6,346 bases of DNA from the NCBI GenBank assembly GCA_002305915.1, contig DBRJ01000009.1, forward strand, positions 1-6,346, in the 5' to 3' direction. Below are positions 1 to 5,415 of this stretch, one piece after another (the stretch's first letter is position 1; the number at the start of each line of letters is the position of its first letter). A model generated the notes under the pieces. The model was given only the letters and a program-made list of their open reading frames with translations, was not told where the DNA came from and made no database searches. This stretch comes from Pelotomaculum sp. UBA1371. Lineage in GTDB: Bacteria > Bacillota > Desulfotomaculia > Desulfotomaculales > Pelotomaculaceae. Both the position numbers and the translations under genes were made by a program.

Positions 1-536
1 CGGTGGCCGTCACCGGTTGATCCGGTCTGCCTGTAGGACATACCCCCCGTAGCGAGCAAAACGTTCCTGCCGGATACCCTGCCCTTCCCCCTGACCAGTA
101 CGCCCTGCACGCGCCCGTTCCCGGCCAGGACGCGCTCCACTTCGGAATGAAGCCGTACCTCTACCCGGTTCTGTTCCAGGTATTTCTGCAACGCCTTGAT
201 CACATCAGCGGCGCTGTCTGAGGCGGGAAAAACCCTGCCCCTGTCTTCCACCCTGGTTCTCAACCCCAGCCCCTGGAGCAATCCGGTGAGACTGGGGCTA
301 TCAAAGACGCGGAGGGCAGTGTACAGGAATTTTTTATTGTTTACGATGTGGTTTTGATAATCTTCAAAATCACCGCAATTGGTAATATTACACCTGCCGT
401 TGCCGGTGAGGGAAAGCTTTTTGCCCAGCCTGCCGTTCTTTTCCAGGAGAACAACCTTCAAACCCTGTGCGCCTGCCGCAGCCGCACCCAGCATGCCGGC
501 CGGGCCTCCCCCCACGATGATCAAGTCGAAATCCAT
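1..536 (-). CDS. HI0933/YhiN/BaiN-family FAD-dependent oxidoreductase, N-terminal part
   Basis: This gene starts at an ATG (complement of 534-536) and runs off the left edge, so 178 codons are visible of a family usually near 400-420 residues. The N-terminus is a dinucleotide-binding Rossmann motif, DFDLIIVGGGPAG at residues 2-14, with an acidic residue (E32) at the end of beta-2 that would hold the FAD ribose. The family hallmark KKLSLTGNGRCNITN follows at about 39-53, and LLATGGMSYRQTGSTGDG lies at the truncated end (about 160-177). These identify the HI0933-like flavoprotein family, which includes E. coli YhiN and the bile-acid-converting BaiN. Family members are soluble FAD proteins, mostly of unknown substrate, so no reaction is assigned. 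A weak G-rich ribosome site (GGGGGCG) lies about 5 bases before the start. The gene is divergent from the GNAT-like gene across 116 bp. The family call is firm; the substrate is unknown. Confidence 0.93.
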   Translation of the reverse strand, partial: MDFDLIIVGGGPAGMLGAAAAGAQGLKVVLLEKNGRLGKKLSLTGNGRCNITNCGDFEDYQNHIVNNKKFLYTALRVFDSPSLTGLLQGLGLRTRVEDRGRVFPASDSAADVIKALQKYLEQNRVEVRLHSEVERVLAGNGRVQGVLVRGKGRVSGRNVLLATGGMSYRQTGSTGDGH

Positions 537-584
537 TGTTACGCCCCCGTTTAAGATCCATAATTAACTTTTCCATTGATGGCC

Positions 585-606
585 GGACCATTGTTCTTTT
601 TGGTCC
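585..606. promoter_or_regulatory. Inverted repeat flanking the -35 of the GNAT-like gene
   Basis: The arms GGACCA (585-590) and TGGTCC (601-606) are exact reverse complements separated by 10 bases. The spacer contains the proposed -35 hexamer of the rightward promoter. It could be a repressor or activator site for the divergent pair, or a chance repeat. No regulator is encoded in the window. Confidence 0.35.
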
Positions 607-619
607 CTTTTGTTATAAT
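591..619 (+). promoter_or_regulatory. Sigma-A-type promoter of the GNAT-like gene
   Basis: A perfect -10 hexamer TATAAT (614-619) sits 17 bp downstream of a weak -35, TTGTTC (591-596). Transcription would begin near 626, giving a leader of roughly 27 bases before the strong ribosome site at 640-650. The consensus -10 and exact spacing make this credible; the -35 matches TTGACA at only three positions. Confidence 0.65.
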
Positions 620-633
620 ATTCTTAATATTAT
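615..633. promoter_or_regulatory. AT-rich inverted repeat over the -10 and start point
   Basis: ATAATATT (615-622) and AATATTAT (626-633) are exact 8-bp reverse complements around a 3-base centre. They cover most of the -10 box and the predicted transcription start, where a repressor would block polymerase. The sequence is entirely A/T in the arms, so chance is a real alternative. Confidence 0.3.
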
Positions 634-652
634 TACTATGGAGGGAGAGGAT

Positions 653-976
653 ATGTACACGCTCCACGAAATGCGTGAAACCGAAGGCTATTATGGAAAC
701 AGGCGGGCGACAATTTACAAATTCGGCAGAGGCGTCAGGATCATCGGTTTTAAAAAAAACAACCACTTTGAAATCCGGGTTCTGACCATAGGGATGAACC
801 CCCGGCAAAAGGGTATGGGAAAGCAGGCCTTGTTAATGCTGCGACCGAAGTTTGAAAAAATCTCTGTGAGCGAAATCTACGACTACGCCCTTCCCTTCTG
901 GATCAAGATGAAAGAACGCGGTTTAATCAACAATTTGGGGAGCGTCAAAGCAGGAGACAGTGAATATATCGATTAA
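653..976 (+). CDS. Minimal GNAT-like acetyltransferase-fold protein
   Basis: This 107-residue protein is the only rightward gene. The start chosen is the ATG at 653, because GGAGGGAGAGG at 640-650 lies immediately before it. Starts further upstream (536, 638) would lie before or inside the promoter or ribosome site. The signature is R51-Q52-x-x-G54-x-G56-K57, matching GNAT motif A (R/Q-x-x-G-x-G/A), the loop that binds the acetyl-CoA pyrophosphate. It follows a beta strand (HFEIRVLTIGMNP, 38-50) and precedes a helix (QALLMLRPKF). A later YALPFWIKMKERGLI (78-92) resembles the GNAT pattern in which a residue stretch before 'FW.K.GF' closes the fold. Typical GNATs are 140-180 residues, so the N-terminal substrate-binding portion is shortened. 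No partner or substrate is suggested by context. The gene is real with good confidence; the GNAT assignment is inferred from motifs only. Confidence 0.75.
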   Translation: MYTLHEMRETEGYYGNRRATIYKFGRGVRIIGFKKNNHFEIRVLTIGMNPRQKGMGKQALLMLRPKFEKISVSEIYDYALPFWIKMKERGLINNLGSVKAGDSEYID

Positions 977-1038
977 GACGGCTTAAGAGATTTAAGACAA
1001 TTGAGCTGCAAATAGATAAACCAATAAAATGGATGGGC

Positions 1039-1062
1039 CCCGGTATAACCAGGGTTCTTTTG
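1039..1062 (+). terminator. Possible terminator of the GNAT-like gene
   Basis: CCCGGT (1039-1044) pairs with ACC-A-GGG (1048-1054) around a 3-base ATA loop, with one bulged A. It is followed by the T-rich tract TTCTTTT. It lies 62 bases after the stop codon. The stem is short, so the call is tentative. The rest of 977-1182 shows no gene on either strand. Confidence 0.35.
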
Positions 1063-1151
1063 CTTTCTATGGCGCCGGTTCAAGCGTTGTCCGCTCCCTC
1101 CCAAAGACCGGGGCAGAAAGACAAAGAGAACAGGGTTTAATCTAAATATTG

Positions 1152-1176
1152 CCGGGCGCAGCTGCAGGAAGCCCGG
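1152..1176 (-). terminator. Possible terminator of the thioesterase gene
   Basis: CCGGGC (1152-1157) and GCCCGG (1171-1176) are exact 6-bp reverse complements around a 13-base loop that itself contains GCAGCTGC. Read leftward, the hairpin begins 6 bases after the thioesterase stop and is followed by AT-rich CAATATTTAGATT. There is no proper T run, so efficiency is doubtful. Confidence 0.4.
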
Positions 1177-1182
1177 AGCAAG

Positions 1183-1584
1183 TTATGACCGGCGGTAGGC
1201 CAGGCCTTCCGCCAGCGCAACCAGTTCACCGTTTTCGTCCCTGACCTCCAGCCGGTACAGGCCGGTTTTTCTGGTCAGGCTCTCTTCCCTGGCAACGGCG
1301 GTCAGCACGGTGCCGCCGCGGGTGGCTTTTAAAAAACTGATATTAACGTTCAAGGCCAGGGCCAGGTTGCCGTGGGAATTACTGGCGGCGGCAAAAACAA
1401 GATCCGCCAGGCCGAAAATAGCGCCGCCGTGGGTCAGCCCTTCACCGTTCAACAAGTCCGGTGTCACCTTCATTGTCGCGCTGGCATAGCCGGGTCTTAT
1501 CTCAGTAAGCTCGATACCCAGCAGCCTGGCAAAGGCGTCCTTAGCCAGACGCTTTTTTCCTTCTTCAAGTTGTTTTTCCGGCAT
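1183..1584 (-). CDS. PaaI-family hotdog-fold acyl-CoA thioesterase
   Basis: This 133-residue protein has the usual full length of a single-domain hotdog thioesterase. The PaaI active-site block is clear: N46-G47 followed by LTHGGAIFGLADLVFAAASNS (50-70), giving N46, H52-G53-G54 and D61. In the characterised family the Asp and the His-Gly-Gly turn position the acyl-CoA thioester and water. The C-terminal strand pattern (ISFLKATRGGTVLTAVA, then KTGLYRLEVRDENGELVALAEGLAYRR) fits the second half of the fold. Family members hydrolyse acyl- or aryl-acyl-CoA esters in the cytosol. No phenylacetate-degradation genes are nearby, so the paaI symbol is withheld and the substrate is open. The start ATG has AAGGG 8 bases upstream. 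The 59-residue membrane protein gene lies 82 bp upstream on the same strand and may be cotranscribed. Confidence 0.92.
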   Translation of the reverse strand: MPEKQLEEGKKRLAKDAFARLLGIELTEIRPGYASATMKVTPDLLNGEGLTHGGAIFGLADLVFAAASNSHGNLALALNVNISFLKATRGGTVLTAVAREESLTRKTGLYRLEVRDENGELVALAEGLAYRRS

Positions 1585-1605
1585 GATTTCAACCCTTCAA
1601 AAAAT

Positions 1606-1634
1606 ATTATATTATTACGGAAATCCAGAAAGAA
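1606..1634 (-). promoter_or_regulatory. Candidate promoter of the thioesterase gene
   Basis: Read leftward, a perfect TATAAT (complement of 1606-1611) is preceded at 17 bp by TTCTTT (complement of 1629-1634). The -10 is consensus, but it lies in an A/T-rich run where such matches arise by chance, and the -35 is poor. The leader would be about 15 bases. Confidence 0.4.
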
Positions 1635-1666
1635 CCGGATAATTCGGGTAACGCTTTCCCTTTGGT

Positions 1667-1846
1667 TTAAGAAGAACGTTTTTTGGCCCTGTAGTATAAA
1701 AAAATAAAAAGACCGTACAGCGGAACAGCCAGCAAGTACTTGTAGTCCACAGGGATGGGAAGCGCAAAGATGATCACGCCAAGAATAATAACCGCCCAGA
1801 TCTCCCAGGTAAACTTTGTGGCCGTCCTCTTGCCTTTCTTCTCCAT
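1667..1846 (-). CDS. Small two-helix membrane protein, unknown function
   Basis: I do not recognise this 59-residue protein. It begins MEKKGKRTATK, has a hydrophobic segment at about 14-31 (WEIWAVIILGVIIFALPI), a short loop PVDYK, a second hydrophobic segment at about 37-52 (YLLAVPLYGLFIFLYY) and a basic tail RAKKRSS. The positive-inside rule puts both ends in the cytoplasm and the loop outside. A longer reading from a GTG at 1858 is possible. The ATG at 1846 is preferred because AAAGGGTGAT, complementary to the 16S tail, lies 8 bases before it and overlaps that GTG. The Lys/Arg-rich ends and clean translation signal support a real gene. It lies upstream of the thioesterase on the same strand, but a functional link is not shown. 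Confidence 0.7.
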   Translation of the reverse strand: MEKKGKRTATKFTWEIWAVIILGVIIFALPIPVDYKYLLAVPLYGLFIFLYYRAKKRSS

Positions 1847-1854
1847 ATAAACTA

Positions 1855-1863
1855 TCACCCTTT
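1855..1863 (-). promoter_or_regulatory. Ribosome binding site that decides the small membrane protein start
   Basis: On the minus strand AAAGGGTGA (continuing GGTGAT) lies 8 bases before the ATG at 1846. The alternative GTG start at 1858 falls inside this element and has no properly spaced site of its own. This supports the 59-residue rather than the 63-residue product. Confidence 0.6.
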
Positions 1864-1968
1864 AAACACTTCTATACGTGTACAGAAATTCCTTCCAGCA
1901 CCGTTTATTTGGGAAACGGCGGGCCTGCTGTTAGATTACGCCCGAATCCTGAAAGCTATACAGCATTA

Positions 1969-1990
1969 AACCACCGGCAAACCACCAGCA
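1969..1990. repeat. Short imperfect tandem repeat (2 x 11 bp)
   Basis: AACCACCGGCA (1969-1979) is followed directly by AACCACCAGCA (1980-1990), identical at 10 of 11 positions, with a decayed partial third copy, AACACCC, at 1991-1997. It lies in the 199-bp gene-free stretch between the small membrane protein and the importer operon. No function is evident. Confidence 0.5.
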
Positions 1991-2013
1991 AACACCCTGA
2001 AAACCGGTCCAGT

Positions 2014-2029
2014 AACACCTTAAGGTGTT
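2014..2029. repeat. 16-bp perfect palindrome, possible hairpin after the importer operon
   Basis: AACACCTTAAGGTGTT is a perfect palindrome 16 bases past the ATPase stop codon. As RNA it would form a 6-bp stem with a UUAA loop. There is no T tract directly after it in either direction; the nearest in the leftward direction is GGTTTTC about 9 bases on. It may be a weak terminator or 3'-end stabiliser for the leftward operon, or a protein-binding site. Confidence 0.45.
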
Positions 2030-2045
2030 GTCTTGCAAGCAAAAG

Positions 2046-2783
2046 TCAGACATTCCATTCCAGCACTTTGCTTAAGAACCCGGCAAGTTCCTCCGTTTCA
2101 GGGCTGGTGAATAGTTTTTCGCTGTCCCCGTACTCCGCCAGCCTGCCGTTTACAATAAACATCAGTTTGTCACAGGCCTTTTTGGCGAAACCCATTTCGT
2201 GGGTTACAAGAATAAAGTTCAACCCCTCGTTTCTAAGTTCATTTAACATATCCAGGACTTCACTGGTGAGCTCCGGATCCAGGGCGCTTGTGGGTTCATC
2301 AAGCAAAAGCAGCTTTGGTTTGACAGCAACAGCCCTGGCGATGGCTACTCTCTGCTGCTGGCCGCCGGACAGCTCGTGGGGATATTTATGCCTGTCCCGG
2401 AACAGTCCGAACCTTTCGAGCAAATTGTCGGCGGTGGTTCCCGCACCGGCCTTTGTATACCCATGGACGTTTACCAGCGGCAGAATGATATTCTGCCTGG
2501 CGGTAAGATGGTTAAAGAGGCCTTTGGACTGGAACACAAAGCCAATTTTCCGGCGATACTGGATTAGGTGCTTTTCATCATAGCAGATCTTTTTCCCGTT
2601 CAAGGCCACTTCCCCGGATGTCGGCTCAATGAGACCTCCAAGAATTCTTAAAAGAGTGGACTTTCCTCCGCCGGAGGGCCCGATAATGGCCAGGGCATTA
2701 AAATCTTCCCGGTAAGTAATATTGTCCAGCGCCCTGTTCCCGTCTGAAAAGATTTTAGATACAGCTTTAAGTTCAATTCTCAT
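2046..2783 (-). CDS. Polar amino acid ABC transporter, ATP-binding subunit
   Basis: At 245 residues this is the normal length for a GlnQ/HisP-type ATPase. All nucleotide-binding motifs are present: Walker A GPSGGGKST (35-43), Q-loop Q85 in FVFQ, signature LSGGQQQR (138-145), Walker B LLLLDEP (158-164), D-loop SALD (166-169) and switch H195 in VTHEM. It would hydrolyse ATP on the cytoplasmic face as a homodimer and drive the permease encoded just upstream. Its start overlaps the end of the permease gene by 11 bp, which implies translational coupling. GGAAAG 11 bases before the ATG is the only ribosome site seen. It is the last gene of the operon. The GGG version of the Walker A loop, in place of the commoner GSG, is conservative. 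The substrate class is inferred from the whole operon. Confidence 0.95.
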   Translation of the reverse strand: MRIELKAVSKIFSDGNRALDNITYREDFNALAIIGPSGGGKSTLLRILGGLIEPTSGEVALNGKKICYDEKHLIQYRRKIGFVFQSKGLFNHLTARQNIILPLVNVHGYTKAGAGTTADNLLERFGLFRDRHKYPHELSGGQQQRVAIARAVAVKPKLLLLDEPTSALDPELTSEVLDMLNELRNEGLNFILVTHEMGFAKKACDKLMFIVNGRLAEYGDSEKLFTSPETEELAGFLSKVLEWNV

Positions 2784-3558
2784 AGCTGTATCTGCTTTCC
2801 AGGTACCTTGTATACATCGAGATGGGAAAGGTCAGGGTCAGGTACAAAAGACCCAGGAAGATGTAACTTTCAAATATGGCAAAATTAGAGGCGCTGATTT
2901 CCCTGATGGTCTGGGTCAGCTCAATCACGGAGATCAGGGACAGCAGCGAGGAATCCTTGATTATGGATGCAAATTGTCCGGCAAGGGAAGGCAGGGTACG
3001 TTTTATGATCTGGGGCAGGACTATCAGGCGCATTGTCTGTCCGCTTTTCAGGCCCACCGCCCTGGCCGCCTCCAGTTGAGTATGTTCAATTGAATCAAGG
3101 CCTCCCCTAATAATTTCCGAAATATATGCCCCTTCAAAAATAGAAAGGATCAGGACTCCGGCCCAAAACCTGTTGTCCACGCCCCAGGCCGTACCAATGA
3201 TGTAGAAAAACAGGTAAACCTGCATGATCAACGGCGTACCCCTGAAAAACTGTACATATACCTTTGAAAAATATGAAATGACGAGAATCCTCGAATTATT
3301 GGCAAGGGCGGATAAAAACCCCAGAAACAGGCTGACCACAAGGCTTGCCAGACTCAACTCCACAGTTGCGGCAAAGCCCTGGGCCAGCCTGTAGCGGAAT
3401 GACCACAGGAAGCTGAAATCAAACTCCATTCCCAGGCGCTTGATCGAAAAAAGAAAAAACAGCATAAAAAGAGCCACTGCTATTACGATATTGAAAGCTT
3501 TCGGGAGAAAAGCCGTTTTGTTATCGTTGTTTTTAATAAATAGACTGTAAATTGGCAT
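2773..3558 (-). CDS. Polar amino acid ABC transporter, permease subunit
   Basis: This 261-residue membrane protein belongs to the HisM/GlnP/YecS permease family. A hydrophobic helix at about 21-38 is followed by the conserved block LAQGFAATVELSLASLVVSL (58-77), then FFRGTPLIMQVYLFFY (104-119), a hallmark of amino acid permeases of this type, and GAYISEIIRGGL (143-154). The EAA coupling loop EAARAVGLKSGQTMRLIVLPQ begins at about 163 and would dock onto the ATPase Q-loop region. Further helices lie near 190-210 and 228-250. Only one permease gene is present, so it probably acts as a homodimer. AGGGG is spaced 5 bases before the ATG and the start is 9 bp after the binding-protein stop. The roughly 40-residue N-terminal extension before the conserved core, with a first helix, is somewhat long. 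Confidence 0.95.
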   Translation of the reverse strand: MPIYSLFIKNNDNKTAFLPKAFNIVIAVALFMLFFLFSIKRLGMEFDFSFLWSFRYRLAQGFAATVELSLASLVVSLFLGFLSALANNSRILVISYFSKVYVQFFRGTPLIMQVYLFFYIIGTAWGVDNRFWAGVLILSIFEGAYISEIIRGGLDSIEHTQLEAARAVGLKSGQTMRLIVLPQIIKRTLPSLAGQFASIIKDSSLLSLISVIELTQTIREISASNFAIFESYIFLGLLYLTLTFPISMYTRYLESRYSYEN

Positions 3559-3567
3559 ATCTTCCCC

Positions 3568-4374
3568 TTATTTGTTTAAATCTGAAAAGAACCACTCAAA
3601 GCCGTTCTTATCAAAGGCTTCCTTTTCTTCTTTCAAGTATTTTTCAGTAATTGCCTCAAACCCGTTTTGAACATAGAACTCATCAATAAACGCGTTTATC
3701 TGGTCCAGGAGTTCCTGGTTGCCTTTCTTAACTCCCACTCCCCAGTACTCGACATCCTGGAAGGGTATGAAAACTGCTTTTGTGGCATCCGGGTTTTTCT
3801 TGTTGTTCCTGTAAATAGTCAGCTGGTCATAGATGAACGCATCTGCTTTTCCCTGGGTAACCTCTGTAACACAGGCACTTTCGTCCGGAAACGGTACCAC
3901 CTTTGCCTTTGTCAGGTTTTTTTCGGCATAGATTTGCCCGGTGGAGCCGGTCTTGACAGCAACTACCTTCCCTTCCCGGTTCAGGTCCTCTACTTTGTTG
4001 ACGTCCGACCTGCTGTTTACAAGCAGGGCCAGCAGAGCCTTTGCGTAAGGCTTGGAAAAGTCTATCTTTTCCAGCCTCTCCTCCTTTATGGTCATGGAGG
4101 AAATCACCATGTCCACCTTGCCGGTCTGCAACGCCGGAATCAGTCCGTCCCAGCTGATATTTTCAATCTTTACCGGCCTGCCGGCATAATCGCCGAAAGC
4201 CTTTGCAAAATCAACACTCACACCGGTGGGGTTGCCGTACTGGTCCTTTGTTTCAAAGGGCGGGTACGCCAGTTCCATACCGACGGTAAGCACGTTTGAT
4301 TCTTCTTTTGTGCAACCGGACCCAATTAAGACAGTACAAACAAGGATCATCAGGAGCCAAACGGATTTTTTCAT
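3568..4374 (-). CDS. Polar amino acid ABC transporter, substrate-binding lipoprotein
   Basis: This 268-residue type-2 periplasmic-binding-fold protein has a lipoprotein signal: MKK, a hydrophobic stretch at 5-17 and Cys21 in LIGSGC. The -3 residue is Gly, slightly off the usual lipobox, but the Cys and hydrophobic core fit. Recognition features are YPPFE (37-41), GVSVDFAKAF (51-60), the ligand loop SSMTIKEERLEKIDFSKPY (92-110) with T95 and R100, KTGSTG (141-146) and D183 in DAFIYDQ. In characterised amino acid receptors the equivalent Arg binds the alpha-carboxylate and the Asp the alpha-amino group. The set therefore supports an L-amino acid ligand, but the side-chain specificity cannot be read from this. 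It would be anchored outside the membrane and deliver substrate to the permease. It is the first gene of the importer operon, with AGGGGAT 6 bases before the ATG. Confidence 0.95.
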   Translation of the reverse strand: MKKSVWLLMILVCTVLIGSGCTKEESNVLTVGMELAYPPFETKDQYGNPTGVSVDFAKAFGDYAGRPVKIENISWDGLIPALQTGKVDMVISSMTIKEERLEKIDFSKPYAKALLALLVNSRSDVNKVEDLNREGKVVAVKTGSTGQIYAEKNLTKAKVVPFPDESACVTEVTQGKADAFIYDQLTIYRNNKKNPDATKAVFIPFQDVEYWGVGVKKGNQELLDQINAFIDEFYVQNGFEAITEKYLKEEKEAFDKNGFEWFFSDLNK

Positions 4375-4408
4375 TTAATTATCCCCTATCTTTCGTATCC
4401 AGAAAATT

Positions 4409-4436
4409 TTTATACAAAGATGCCGCTTTCTAACAA
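4409..4436 (-). promoter_or_regulatory. Candidate promoter of the amino acid importer operon
   Basis: Read leftward, TTGTTA (complement of 4431-4436) and TATAAA (complement of 4409-4414) are 16 bp apart, giving a start near 4402 and a leader of about 28 bases. The -35 overlaps the stop codon of the preceding gene. The leader is too short for a riboswitch or T-box, and none is seen. Confidence 0.5.
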
Positions 4437-5110
4437 TAGGACTCTATGGCATTTACAGGGCATGCCTTCGAGCAGCTTCCACAAACATCGCATTTATCCA
4501 CATCAATTGCGTAGCCCTCTTCGGTTTGGTAAACTGCTTTAAACTTAATTGATTGGCATATTTCTTCGCATTTTCCACATCTGGTGCATTTTTCCTGGTT
4601 GATCTTCAACCCTTTAAACCTGTCGGGGAAATTTCCAAAATTAAAATGCTTTCTTACAATCTTGTGGTCACGGCTAATGCAGTCATAATCATAGTTGTAA
4701 TAATCACCCTTGAAACTATAGATACAAAAAGTAACAGTATCGGGATATTTGAGGGTATCCTTTACCCCCAGTTGAAAAATCGGCTTTTGGGCTGCTTTTT
4801 CCTTTAATTCTTCTAAGGATATTTCTTTCACATGGCCTGTTGCTTTAATGGTATATCCAGGTTCAAAGATGGGCAGGCCATCTTCCCCTATCTCCACATG
4901 TGGAGACGCCGACATGCCGCAGATGGATATTTTTCCTGTTTCCTTCAATTGTTTGTAAAATGGCTTCACCGTCATGGTCCGGAAATACAATCCCTCTTCA
5001 TCCCAGGCAAACAAATGGGCAATTCTGGTTTCCGGGTAATCCCCGTCAATTGTAGCAAACGTTAAACATCCTATCTCGTCAAATTTCTGATAAATTTCTT
5101 CAATTGTCAT
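4430..5110 (-). CDS. FMN-binding split-barrel (PNPOx-like) protein fused to a 2x[4Fe-4S] ferredoxin domain
   Basis: This 226-residue protein has two parts. Residues 1-135 match the pyridoxamine-phosphate-oxidase-like split barrel, a flavin-binding fold: GCLTFATIDGDYPETRIAH, then WDEEGLYFRTMTVKPFYKQL, KISICGM, YTIKATGHVKEI and a strand ending TFCIYSFKG. Residues 168-226 are a bacterial-type ferredoxin with two complete cluster motifs: C175-x2-C178-x2-C181-x3-C185 and C207-x2-C210-x2-C213-x3-C217-P. A Tyr/Asp-rich linker (YYNYDYDC, 137-144) joins them. Flavin next to two clusters suggests a short intramolecular electron relay in the cytosol. The oxidised or reduced substrate is unknown, and true pyridoxine-phosphate oxidase activity is unlikely given the domain pairing. 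The start has GAGAGG 7 bases upstream. The promoter carries a palindromic operator. No terminator is visible before the importer genes. Part of the gene is unusually AT-rich (4681-4740 is about 27% G+C). Confidence 0.9.
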   Translation of the reverse strand: MTIEEIYQKFDEIGCLTFATIDGDYPETRIAHLFAWDEEGLYFRTMTVKPFYKQLKETGKISICGMSASPHVEIGEDGLPIFEPGYTIKATGHVKEISLEELKEKAAQKPIFQLGVKDTLKYPDTVTFCIYSFKGDYYNYDYDCISRDHKIVRKHFNFGNFPDRFKGLKINQEKCTRCGKCEEICQSIKFKAVYQTEEGYAIDVDKCDVCGSCSKACPVNAIESYC

Positions 5111-5152
5111 TGTTTTACCTCTCTCCCTTATCCGAAAAGTTAAATTATTCTC

Positions 5153-5181
5153 ATTATAGTTAGATATCTAACTATAGTCAA
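5153..5181 (-). promoter_or_regulatory. Strong promoter of the split-barrel/ferredoxin gene
   Basis: Read leftward, TTGACT (complement of 5176-5181) and a perfect TATAAT (complement of 5153-5158) are separated by exactly 17 bp. This is the best promoter in the window. Transcription would start near 5146, leaving a leader of about 36 bases with GAGAGG as ribosome site. Confidence 0.85.
5155..5176. promoter_or_regulatory. 22-bp perfect palindromic operator within the promoter
   Basis: The half-site TATAGTTAGAT (5155-5165) is followed by its exact reverse complement (5166-5176). The palindrome fills the spacer between the -35 and -10 boxes and overlaps both, so a bound dimer should block polymerase. 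Its size, gapless symmetry and TTAGATATCTAA core resemble sites of MarR-family repressors. That assignment is an inference; no regulator gene is present in the window. Confidence 0.8.
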
Positions 5182-5415
5182 GCTTTGCTTCCAGCTTTCA
5201 AGAATTACTTTGATGATTACAATATCCTAAACTATCCTATACTGCCGGGCCGGGCAAACTGCCTGCCATCTTCTCAGAATGTTGCACCATTGGGCACCAA
5301 CAGGAAAAGAGCCTGACGGCTCCAGTCCATACCAACATATTTCCCTATGCCTGCTTTTTTGTAAATCCATAAACCCTGCCAAAAGGGCAGTCAGTCAAGA
5401 ACAAATTCTGGAGGC
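5182..5415. other. Gene-free stretch between two leftward genes
   Basis: Apart from a likely terminator near 5300-5323, no coding region with a credible ribosome site and family resemblance is visible on either strand. The stretch contains a GC-rich patch (GCCGGGCCGGGC near 5243-5254) and a weak hairpin at 5376-5390. No RNA family was recognised. Confidence 0.5.
5301..5323 (-). terminator. Likely Rho-independent terminator after the FrhB-like gene
   Basis: Read leftward, GAGCC-GTCA-GGCTC (5309-5322) forms a 5-bp stem, extended by a G-U pair, with a 4-base loop. It is followed at once by TTTTCCTGTT. It lies 93 bases past the stop codon of the FrhB-like gene and upstream of the next leftward promoter, the expected place for transcript separation. 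Confidence 0.6.

Noticed and set aside
536..652. Upstream extension of the GNAT-like protein to 146 residues
   Set aside because: The extension would be translated from promoter sequence, and the strong ribosome site directly precedes the ATG at 653.
1077..1085. GGTTCAAGC, resembling a tRNA T-loop
   Set aside because: The flanking bases do not form a T stem and no acceptor or anticodon arm can be drawn around it.
627..1618. Shared decamer ATATTATTAC at 627-636 and 1609-1618, near two promoters
   Set aside because: It is A/T-dominated and occurs in different positions and orientations relative to the genes, so chance explains it.
1816..2583. Long plus-strand reading frame (255 codons), Ser-rich
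   Set aside because: It is antisense to the ABC ATPase, which has every expected motif; the shadow has no recognisable domain or ribosome site.
3667..4299. Plus-strand reading frame of 210 codons
   Set aside because: It is the shadow of the substrate-binding protein gene, which is fully supported by signal peptide and ligand motifs.
5376..5390. CTGCC-AAAAG-GGCAG hairpin after the FrhB-like gene
   Set aside because: The stem is only 5 bp and there is no T tract after it in the leftward direction; the hairpin at 5309-5322 is a better terminator.
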